Made by a program: the position numbers and the translations under genes. From the NCBI GenBank assembly GCA_030148625.1, contig JASBTC010000262.1:1-7218 (forward strand): DNA of 7,218 nt. The letters are read 5' to 3'. Positions within the stretch are counted from its first letter, which is position 1. Each line of letters starts with the position of its first letter. This document shows positions 1 to 6,221 of the stretch, piece by piece. The DNA is from Sphingobium sp. (GTDB lineage Bacteria; Pseudomonadota; Alphaproteobacteria; Sphingomonadales; Sphingomonadaceae). Under the pieces are notes generated by a model that did not search any database, was not told where the DNA came from, and saw only the letters and a program-made list of their open reading frames with translations.

Positions 1-452
1 CCTATCAATGCGCCGACGGCAAATGGATTTCGCTGGGGCCGCTCGAGCCGCAATTCTATGCCGAATTCCGCAAGCGCGCCGGGATCGACGACCCGGCCTT
101 CGACACGCAAGCGGATCGCAGCGCCTGGCCCATGTTGCGCGAGAAGCTGGCAGCGCGGATCGTCGAGCGCAGCCAGGCCGAATGGTGCACCATTTTCGAG
201 GGAAGCGATGCCTGCTTCGCGCCGGTTCTCGGCATGGATCAGGCGCCGGACAATCCACACAATGCGGCACGCGGCACCTTTGTCGCACCGGATGGCATCG
301 TGCAGCCTGCGCCTGCGCCGCGCTTTTCGGCGACGCCGGGCGCTATCCAGTCGCCACCGCCCGCTGCCGGCCAGCATAATGACGAAGCATTGGGCGATTG
401 GGGCCTCACCACCGACGAGATCGCGGCCCTGAGGGAGTCGGGCGCGCTGTAA
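1..452 (+). CDS. CaiB/BaiF family III CoA-transferase, alpha-methylacyl-CoA racemase-like (5' partial)
   Basis: The reading frame is open from the left edge (first whole codon at position 3) to TAA at 450-452, leaving 149 residues, the C-terminal part of a protein normally about 360-400 long. The fragment opens with a CADGKWISLGPLEPQFYAEF-type segment (residues 3-22), followed by the ACFAPVLGMDQAPDNPHN region (from residue 70) and a QPAPAPRFSATPG segment. These are characteristic of the C-terminal half of family III CoA-transferases, and the 'EPQFY' segment favours the alpha-methylacyl-CoA racemase branch. Known members either move CoA between carboxylic acids or epimerise 2-methylacyl-CoA thioesters in the cytoplasm during branched-chain fatty acid or sterol side-chain breakdown. 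The catalytic residues lie in the missing N-terminal part, so racemase cannot be separated from transferase here. The gene converges with the MFS gene after 19 bp, with no obvious hairpin between them. Confidence 0.9.
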   Translation, partial: YQCADGKWISLGPLEPQFYAEFRKRAGIDDPAFDTQADRSAWPMLREKLAARIVERSQAEWCTIFEGSDACFAPVLGMDQAPDNPHNAARGTFVAPDGIVQPAPAPRFSATPGAIQSPPPAAGQHNDEALGDWGLTTDEIAALRESGAL

Positions 453-471
453 CGCCCGGCGGTCGCTCGCT

Positions 472-2142
472 TCAGGTCGCGCGCGTCGGGTCCGCCAGCG
501 CGTCGCCGACGCCGGCCGGGTAGAGGATCGGCAGCGATCCGGTCTGGCGTTCGATCATGCGGTGGACGCGGGGCTTGTCCGGCCCCAGGTGAAGCGCGAG
601 CAGCCGATCCGAATTGACGGCATCGGCATGGGTGCGGCGATGATTGTGCCGCACATATTCGAGCCAGGTCGCGACATGGTAGCGCTCGATCCACAATTCG
701 GGTTCAGCGAGGTCGCGCATCAGCGCCCAGTGTCGCGCGCCGTCACGGATGCGGATGCGGCGGCGCTCCGCCATCTCGGCCAGGAATTGCCTGATATTCA
801 TCGGTGCGATGCGATATTCGATGGTGACGACGATCGGCCCGCTGCGCGGCTCGACCGGGACGGCGGTTTCGGGCTCGGTCCATCGACTGAGCGGATTGAG
901 ATTGAGCGCCTGGACTTCGGGCAAAGGGCGCCACAGGCCGATGATCGCGCCGACCGCCTGCAATGCGCCGGCGATCAGCAGTGCCGTGTTGACGCCATAA
1001 GCGCCGGCCAGCCCGCCGAACATCCAGCTTCCCAGCGCAATGCCTCCGGACGACGCCATCTGATACGACGCCAGCGCCCGCCCCACCACCCAGCGCGGCG
1101 ACGCGAACTGGACCGAGACGTTGAAGGTCGAAAGCGCCAGCACCCAACCGGCGCCGGCAATCATCATCGCGACGATGGTGACGGGCAGGATATAGCTCAC
1201 CGCCGAAACCACGGTGCCGACGGCAAAGGCCGCCGTTGCCATCCGCACGATCGTCTCGCTAGACCCGCGATCGCGCAAGCGGCCGCTCAGCAGGGCGCCC
1301 AACACCGCACCGAGTCCGAATGCGCCGAGCAGCATGCCATAGGTGAGTGCGCCGCCCGAGATATGATCGCGCGCGATCAACGGCATCAGTGCGGGAAGCG
1401 CGCTCGCGGCAAGGCTGAACAGCAATGCGCGCAGCAACACCACGCGCAGATGGGGGGACATTGCGACATAGCGGATGCCCGCACCGACCGCCTCGCCGAT
1501 CCGTTCGGGTGGTAACAGCCGGGGCGGCAATTGCGGTCGCCAGCGCAGCAGCACGACGATCAACCCGATATAGCTGACCGCGTTGACCAGAAAGGCGGCT
1601 GCCGCGCCCGCCGCTGCGACGATGACACCGCCGATCGCGGGACCAAGGCTGCGTGCCAGGTTGAAACCCATCGAATTGAGCGCGACCGCGGCGGGCAGGG
1701 CGGCACGCGGCACCATTTCGCCGACCGAGGCCTGCCAGGCCGGACCGTTGAATGCGGTGCCGATGCCGATCAGGAAAGTGAAGCCGAGCAGCAACCAGGG
1801 GGACAGCAGATTCTGCCACGCGCAGATCGCCAGGATGGCGGAGACAACGAGCATGAAACCCTGCGCCCAAAGCATCACCGTCCGTCGTTCCAGATTGTCG
1901 GCCACGGCGCCCGCCCACAATGCGAGCAGCATGACGGGCAACATGGTCGATGCCTGGACCAGCGCGATCAGAGTCGGCGAATTGGTGAGCGAGGTCATCA
2001 TCCACGACGCGCCGACCAGCTGGATGAGCGTACCGAAATTCCCCGCCATATTGGCGATCCACACCGCCCTGAACACCGGAATGCCAAAGGGGGAGGGAGG
2101 TTTCTCGCTCGGTGACGCTGATGGCGGTGACGGATCGGCCAT
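472..2142 (-). CDS. MFS transporter, MFS_3/EntS-like, with soluble C-terminal domain
   Basis: This 556-residue inner-membrane protein has about 12 predicted membrane segments. Six lie within residues 25-201 and six within 231-405, separated by a basic, proline-rich loop around 200-228. The loop after the second segment (about residues 78-88) holds GAVADNLERR, a form of the MFS motif A. The pattern resembles the MFS_3 group, which includes the enterobactin exporter EntS and other small-molecule efflux proteins; the substrate cannot be read from sequence. Residues about 437-533 form an extra soluble domain (VTIEYRIAPMNIRQFLAEM, then IRIRDGARHWALMRD and WIERYHVATWLEYVRHN) that resembles a dimeric alpha-beta ferredoxin-like fold of the antibiotic-biosynthesis-monooxygenase sort. 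That tail recurs in long MFS_3 proteins. The ATG at 2142 is preceded by GAGGGGGC at 2143-2150, a slightly close ribosome-binding site. A nearby upstream ATG is out of frame. The gene is divergent from the 170-residue gene and convergent with the CoA-transferase gene. Confidence 0.9.
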   Translation of the reverse strand: MADPSPPSASPSEKPPSPFGIPVFRAVWIANMAGNFGTLIQLVGASWMMTSLTNSPTLIALVQASTMLPVMLLALWAGAVADNLERRTVMLWAQGFMLVVSAILAICAWQNLLSPWLLLGFTFLIGIGTAFNGPAWQASVGEMVPRAALPAAVALNSMGFNLARSLGPAIGGVIVAAAGAAAAFLVNAVSYIGLIVVLLRWRPQLPPRLLPPERIGEAVGAGIRYVAMSPHLRVVLLRALLFSLAASALPALMPLIARDHISGGALTYGMLLGAFGLGAVLGALLSGRLRDRGSSETIVRMATAAFAVGTVVSAVSYILPVTIVAMMIAGAGWVLALSTFNVSVQFASPRWVVGRALASYQMASSGGIALGSWMFGGLAGAYGVNTALLIAGALQAVGAIIGLWRPLPEVQALNLNPLSRWTEPETAVPVEPRSGPIVVTIEYRIAPMNIRQFLAEMAERRRIRIRDGARHWALMRDLAEPELWIERYHVATWLEYVRHNHRRTHADAVNSDRLLALHLGPDKPRVHRMIERQTGSLPILYPAGVGDALADPTRAT

Positions 2143-2392
2143 GCCCCCTCATGCAGCGACTGGCCGGCGTTGAGAAGGGGCGAAAACACGAAAACGACCC
2201 CGCGCGGATATGGCGGTCGTGGCGACGCGATTCCCGCATCTTCGACGGATGCCGCAAATCCATCGACGAGCGTCGCCCGGCCGCACTGGCTTGTGTGGCA
2301 TCGGCGCACCAGATTGGAGCAAATCGAACGAAGGCGCTGCGGAAACCTGTTTTCCGAACGTCCTCTTCAATATGGCGCCGTGAGGGGGGACG
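2143..2392. promoter_or_regulatory. Divergent intergenic region, presumed to hold promoters for both flanking genes
   Basis: This 250-bp gap separates two divergent genes, so it should contain both of their promoters, but I see no convincing -35/-10 pair. Two structures stand out. A 9-bp inverted repeat with one mismatch (TCGACGGAT at 2242-2250 and ATCCATCGA at 2258-2266, 7-nt spacer) could be an operator or a small hairpin. A short tandem repeat, CGAAAACA then CGAAAACG, lies at 2181-2196, close to the transporter start. ORFs crossing this stretch have no recognisable protein features and overlap the flanking genes. The regulatory role is inferred from gene orientation only. Confidence 0.35.
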
Positions 2393-2905
2393 ATGGAGAT
2401 TCTGGAACGCAGACTCGAGCGCGGACAGCTCGCCATTGGGATCGTCGCGAACGGGCGCGTGGCGCTTGGGCTGTTCGCGGATCTCATGCGTGAATTCGAT
2501 CGCGGCTTTCGGCGCTTCGCACTGCAGCGGCGGCGCAAGGTCGGCCATTTCCTCTCGATCGAGGCGCTGGCCACCGATTGCGTGATCCTGCGCCATGATC
2601 CCGATGCCTGTCATTGCGGCAGCGACAATGTGGTCGAGCTGGCGCTGGCCGAGCTGCGCACGGCGATGGCAAGCATCGCCGACGGCAGCGGAGATATCCG
2701 ATCGCATTCATTGTTCCGGCTGATCGACAGCCTCGGTCGTCTTGCCGGCAATAAATGGGTCGACGGCATCATCCTGCGCAGCGAGACATTGCTGATGATC
2801 GACGGTGCATTCGGCGACCGCTGGAAAGCGATGCGGATGATCTGGGCCTGCGCGGACGGCACCATGGACGAGGACGGCTCGTCGGACATCGCCCGGGCAG
2901 CCTGA
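2393..2905 (+). CDS. Hypothetical protein, 170 residues, unrecognised
   Basis: I do not recognise a family. The case for a real gene is a good ribosome-binding site (GAGG about 7 nt before the ATG at 2393), mostly G/C third codon positions, and a reasonable protein-like mix of residues. The hairpin 8 bp after the TGA is further weak support. The protein looks soluble, with no signal peptide or clear membrane segment. The N-terminal third is basic and probably helical, with an RRFALQRRRKVGHF patch at residues 40-53. The middle has a small Cys/His cluster (C63, H68, C73, H74, C75) in a CVILRHDPDACHCG stretch. The C-terminal part contains KWVDGIILRSETLLMIDGAF (121-140) and an acidic tail. The Cys/His cluster might bind a metal, but this is speculation. 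Antisense ORFs cover the same bases but lack coding character. An internal start at M32 is possible but less well placed. Confidence 0.65.
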   Translation: MEILERRLERGQLAIGIVANGRVALGLFADLMREFDRGFRRFALQRRRKVGHFLSIEALATDCVILRHDPDACHCGSDNVVELALAELRTAMASIADGSGDIRSHSLFRLIDSLGRLAGNKWVDGIILRSETLLMIDGAFGDRWKAMRMIWACADGTMDEDGSSDIARAA

Positions 2906-2913
2906 CGCGGGAG

Positions 2914-2945
2914 GATCGGTGCACCCAAGGGAAGGCGCACCGATC
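2914..2945 (+). terminator. Perfect 9-bp hairpin after the 170-residue gene (possible terminator)
   Basis: GATCGGTGC at 2914-2922 and its exact reverse complement GCACCGATC at 2937-2945 are separated by 14 nt. The hairpin starts 8 bp after the stop codon of the upstream gene, a typical terminator position. No T-run follows, so it is not a canonical Rho-independent terminator. It could instead stabilise the 3' end of the transcript or be a protein-binding site upstream of the peptidase gene. Confidence 0.4.
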
Positions 2946-3076
2946 ACGATTGGCGACGCGGTCGCCACCTCTCTCTCCCTGTGTCCGACATTGCACGCCC
3001 GACATCTGAAAGACGTTCCAACCGACGATTTCCGTAACGGCATGCCGAATTATTTTCGCCTTTGCCCGGTCCCGTG

Positions 3077-3104
3077 TCGACATTTTCCATTCAGGCGATA
3101 TCGA
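3077..3104 (+). promoter_or_regulatory. Weak candidate promoter for the M14 peptidase gene
   Basis: TCGACA (3077-3082) matches five of six bases of the -35 consensus. It is followed after 16 bp by TATCGA (3099-3104), a poor -10 match. The site lies about 70 bp upstream of the chosen ATG at 3174, a plausible distance. The rest of the 268-bp gap holds the hairpin at 2914-2945 and an unexplained 10-bp palindrome CGGCATGCCG at 3038-3047. In a high-GC genome such matches often arise by chance, so this is only a candidate. Confidence 0.22.
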
Positions 3105-3173
3105 TCTTGCCTGGAAAACAGGGCGCTAGCGTCTTCGAAAACCGTCAGATCGATCGATGCTTGGGGAATTTCA

Positions 3174-6044
3174 ATGAAAACGCACCGTGTCGCTGCATTG
3201 CTGGCCTTTGCGATGGTCACCACCAGCCTGGCATCGCCTGCCGCCGCGCAGGACGGGCAGGCGCAGACCCAGGCCATGGACGCCGAATATGGTGCGCTGA
3301 TCGCCAAGCATCTGCAGGACAAAAGGATCACCACCGAGCTGGTCGATCATATGCCTGCATCCGATACGGTGCCGTCGCCGCTCAAATTCTTCGGCCGCAT
3401 CCCCGGCACGCCCGATGAGCTGACCTATTCGAAGGACATCCAGCGTTATTATCAGGAGCTGGCGAAAACCTCTCCCAACGCCCGCTTCTGGACGATCGGC
3501 AAGACCGAGGAGGGACGCGACCTGTTCGTCATCGCGATCGCAGACAAGGCGACGCTCGACCAGCTGGAGCAGAACAAGGCCGAACTCGCCGCGCTCGCCG
3601 ATCCGCGCAAGACGAGCGAAGCGGAAGCCCGGCGCATCATCGGGACCGCGAAGCCGATCTACTGGGTGACGAGCGGCGTCCACTCACCCGAGACCGGTGG
3701 ACCGGAAACGCTGGTCGAAACCGCCTATCGCCTCGCCGTCGAGGATTCGCCGTTCATCCGCAAGATCCGCGAGAACATCATCACGTTCATCACGCCGGTG
3801 GTCGAGGTCGATGGCCGCGAGCGCATGGTCGACACATTCTATTACGGCAAGAAGACCGGCAAGCCGAAGCCGCCGATGATGTATTGGGGGAAATATGTCG
3901 CGCACGACAACAACCGCGACGGGCTCGGCCAATATCTGAAGATGACGCAGCACCTGACCGAAGGCGTGCTGGAATGGCATCCGACGGTGCTGCACGACCT
4001 GCACGAGGCGCAGTCGTATCTCTACACCTCGACCGGCAGCGGCCCGTACAACAATTCGCTCGATCCCATCCAGTCGCAGGAATGGTGGCTGCTCGCCCAG
4101 ACCGAGGTCATGGAGATGACCAAGCGGGGCGTCCCCGGCGTCTGGACCTATGGTTTCTACGACGGCTGGGTGCCCAATTATCTGTTCTGGATCGCGCTGA
4201 CCCACAACAGCTTCGGCCGCTTCTACGAAGTGCAGACCTATGGCCCCGATATCCGCAAGGGGCTGACCTTGCCGGCAACGACGACGAGCCGCGAATGGTA
4301 TCGTCCCAATCCCCCGCTGCCCAAGATCGACTGGGGGCCGCGCAACCACGTCAACATCTCGCAATCGGGCCTGTTGTTCGCGCTCAACAAGGTCGCGGTC
4401 GATCGCGAACTCTATCTCGAAAATTACTGGCTGAAGAACCGCCGTGCGGTGGAGACGGGCAAGTCGAGCGAGGCGATCAACGCCTGGGTGATCCCGGCCG
4501 CGCAGACCGCGAAGCTCAACGTGATCGACATGGTCAACACGCTGCGCCGTCAGGGCGTGGAGATCAGCCGGGCGGATACGGCCTTTTCCGTGGGCGGCGT
4601 GGCCGTGGCGGCAGGCGATTACGTCATCCGCGGCGACCAGCCTTATCGGACGCTCGTCGACATGTACACGAGCGTGCAGAACTATCCGGCAAGCAATCCG
4701 CGGCCTTATGACGATACCGGCTGGACGATGCAGTATATGCGCAACGTCGATCTGAAGACGGTGCGCGATCCGGCGGTGCTGCAGAAACCCATGACGCTGC
4801 TCTCCGCCGACGTCGCACCGCGCGGCGGCATCGCGGGCAATGGCGCGACGATCCTGATCAACCATAGCGGCGACAACGAACTCGTCACATTGCGCTTCAA
4901 GCTGAAGGGGGTGAAGATGCTGGCGGCCGAACAGCCGTTCCAGGCCGGCGGGCGCAGCTATGCCGCAGGCAGCTTCATCATTCCCGACGCGGACCGCGCG
5001 GCGGTGGAAAAAGTGGTGGCGGAGCTCGGCATCAACGGCCAGGCGGTGGCGCGTGCGCCGGCGGTCAAGTCGCACGAACTGACGGCGCCGCGCATCGGCT
5101 ATCTCCATTCCTGGCTGCGCACCCAGGATGAGGGCTGGTGGCGTGCGGCGCTCGACCGCTACGGCATTCCCTATGACTATTTCGCCGACATCAAGGTGCG
5201 CGAAGGCGGGTTGCGCCAGAAATACGACGTCATCATCTATCCCACCGTCGGCGGCAGCGCGCAGGACATGGTGGCGGGCGTGCCCAAGGACGGCGCCGAT
5301 CCCATCCCCTACAAGCGCAGCGAACTGACCCCCAATCTGGGCGGCATCGACGAGGCCGACGATATTCGCGGCGGGCTGGGCCTCGACGGCCTCGCCGAAC
5401 TCAAGAAATTCGTCGAGGAAGGCGGCACGCTGATCGGCGACGGATCGACGGTCGAGGCACTGGCCGATTACGGCGTCGCGACCGGGGTCAGCGTCACACG
5501 GCCGGCGGATCTTTACACCAAGGGTGCGATCATGCGCGGCGTCTTTTCCGACAAGACCAGCCCGCTGGCCTATGGCTATGAGGGCAGCGAGCTGCCTATC
5601 TATTTCTCGCAAGCCCCGGTGCTGAGCGTCGGCGCACGGCCTTCACCGACACCGCCAGGCGGACGGCAGGTGCAGAATATCACCCCCAATGCGGTGCCCG
5701 TCGAGCTATCCCGCTGGGGCAGCGAACCGGCCAAGGCCAAGACCGCAGAGAGCCCGCCGGCTTCCCCCGCCGCTCCGGGCGCCAAGCCGCCGGCCCAGAA
5801 GCCCCGTACGATCATGCAATTCCCTGCAAAGGCCGAGACTATCCTGCTCAGCGGCATGTTGAGCGGCGGCGAGGCACTGACCGGCAAGGCGCTGATCGTC
5901 GATGTGCCGAGCGGCAAGGGCCATATGGTGCTTTATGCGCTGCGGCCGTTCTGGCGCTGGCAGACCCAGGGTAATTATTTCCTGGGCTTCAACGCGATCC
6001 TCAACTGGAACAATCTCGGCGCGGGGGATCCACCCAAGCCATAA
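3174..6044 (+). CDS. Exported peptidase M14 (zinc carboxypeptidase-like) with amidotransferase-like C-terminal region
   Basis: The protein has 956 residues. It starts with a signal peptide (MKTHR, hydrophobic core, then SPAAA|QD, cleavage near residue 25), so it should act in the periplasm or outside the cell. The ATG at 3174 has GGGGA 6 nt upstream; the frame is open back to a GTG at 2919, but that start would bury the signal peptide. Residues about 70-400 form the M14 catalytic domain. The likely zinc ligands are H170 and E173 (GVHSPETGGPE) and H277 (LHDLHEAQ). N247-R248 (DNNRDG) match the substrate-binding Asn-Arg pair, and E352 (GRFYEVQTYG) fits the general base. M14 enzymes remove C-terminal residues from peptides or cut cell-wall peptides. 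Residues about 638-775 (APRIGYLHSW, then YDVIIYPTVGG and LKKFVEEGGTLIGDGS) resemble a class I glutamine-amidotransferase-like fold. A Pro/Ala-rich linker follows at about 849-879, then a final beta-rich segment. The substrate is unknown. Confidence 0.92.
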   Translation: MKTHRVAALLAFAMVTTSLASPAAAQDGQAQTQAMDAEYGALIAKHLQDKRITTELVDHMPASDTVPSPLKFFGRIPGTPDELTYSKDIQRYYQELAKTSPNARFWTIGKTEEGRDLFVIAIADKATLDQLEQNKAELAALADPRKTSEAEARRIIGTAKPIYWVTSGVHSPETGGPETLVETAYRLAVEDSPFIRKIRENIITFITPVVEVDGRERMVDTFYYGKKTGKPKPPMMYWGKYVAHDNNRDGLGQYLKMTQHLTEGVLEWHPTVLHDLHEAQSYLYTSTGSGPYNNSLDPIQSQEWWLLAQTEVMEMTKRGVPGVWTYGFYDGWVPNYLFWIALTHNSFGRFYEVQTYGPDIRKGLTLPATTTSREWYRPNPPLPKIDWGPRNHVNISQSGLLFALNKVAVDRELYLENYWLKNRRAVETGKSSEAINAWVIPAAQTAKLNVIDMVNTLRRQGVEISRADTAFSVGGVAVAAGDYVIRGDQPYRTLVDMYTSVQNYPASNPRPYDDTGWTMQYMRNVDLKTVRDPAVLQKPMTLLSADVAPRGGIAGNGATILINHSGDNELVTLRFKLKGVKMLAAEQPFQAGGRSYAAGSFIIPDADRAAVEKVVAELGINGQAVARAPAVKSHELTAPRIGYLHSWLRTQDEGWWRAALDRYGIPYDYFADIKVREGGLRQKYDVIIYPTVGGSAQDMVAGVPKDGADPIPYKRSELTPNLGGIDEADDIRGGLGLDGLAELKKFVEEGGTLIGDGSTVEALADYGVATGVSVTRPADLYTKGAIMRGVFSDKTSPLAYGYEGSELPIYFSQAPVLSVGARPSPTPPGGRQVQNITPNAVPVELSRWGSEPAKAKTAESPPASPAAPGAKPPAQKPRTIMQFPAKAETILLSGMLSGGEALTGKALIVDVPSGKGHMVLYALRPFWRWQTQGNYFLGFNAILNWNNLGAGDPPKP

Positions 6045-6050
6045 AATATC

Positions 6051-6215
6051 TCCTCCCTATCGCGTAGCGATGGGGAGGGGGACCACCCGAAGGGTGGTGG
6101 AGGGGAAGTGCCGCGCCAGCGGCAACGAGCTCGTTGACGGCGGACAGATCGTATTTCCCCTCCACCACGCAACTACGTCGCGCGGTCCCCCTCCCCACGC
6201 TGCGCGTAGGGAGGA
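6051..6215. repeat. Complex palindromic repeat (REP/MITE-like) between convergent genes
   Basis: Two arms form a long imperfect inverted repeat. TCCTCCCT (6051-6058) pairs with AGGGAGGA (6208-6215). TGGGGAGGGGGACC (6071-6084) pairs exactly with 6184-6197, and GTGGTGGAGGGGAA (6094-6107) pairs exactly with 6155-6168. Smaller hairpins are nested inside: ATCGC/GCGAT (6059-6071), ACCACCC-GAA-GGGTGGT (6082-6098), GCCGC/GCGGC (6110-6123) and ACGC/GCGT (6197-6207). The centre also holds a perfect 14-bp palindrome, CAACGAGCTCGTTG (6123-6136). The element begins 6 bp after the peptidase stop and ends 6 bp before the stop of the convergent gene. It has no coding capacity of its own. G-rich palindromes of this kind are, as I recall, dispersed in sphingomonad intergenic regions. 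It may end transcription from both sides. Confidence 0.8.
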
Positions 6216-6221
6216 ATGGCA

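Noticed and set aside
562..1515. A 317-codon open frame on the + strand antisense to the MFS gene
   Set aside because: It is a shadow of the transporter gene, rich in Arg, Gln, Asp and His, with no family resemblance.
1259..2707. A 482-codon open frame on the - strand overlapping the MFS gene in another frame
   Set aside because: The MFS frame has clear membrane topology and family motifs across the same bases. This alternative frame has low-complexity Arg/Ala/Gly-rich composition and also collides with the 170-residue gene.
3038..3060. Palindrome CGGCATGCCG followed by a T-rich stretch, considered as a terminator
   Set aside because: As a hairpin it has almost no loop and at most a 3-4 bp stem, and the following T-run is broken. 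It is too weak to call.
2919..3173. An N-terminal extension of the M14 protein from a GTG at 2919
   Set aside because: It would place 85 residues before a textbook signal peptide and would overlap the hairpin at 2914-2945. The ATG at 3174 has its own ribosome-binding site.
3684..5612. A 642-codon open frame on the - strand, antisense to the M14 gene
   Set aside because: It lies wholly inside a well-supported gene. Its Arg/His/Asp/Val-rich composition is typical of an antisense frame in high-GC DNA, and it has no recognisable motif.
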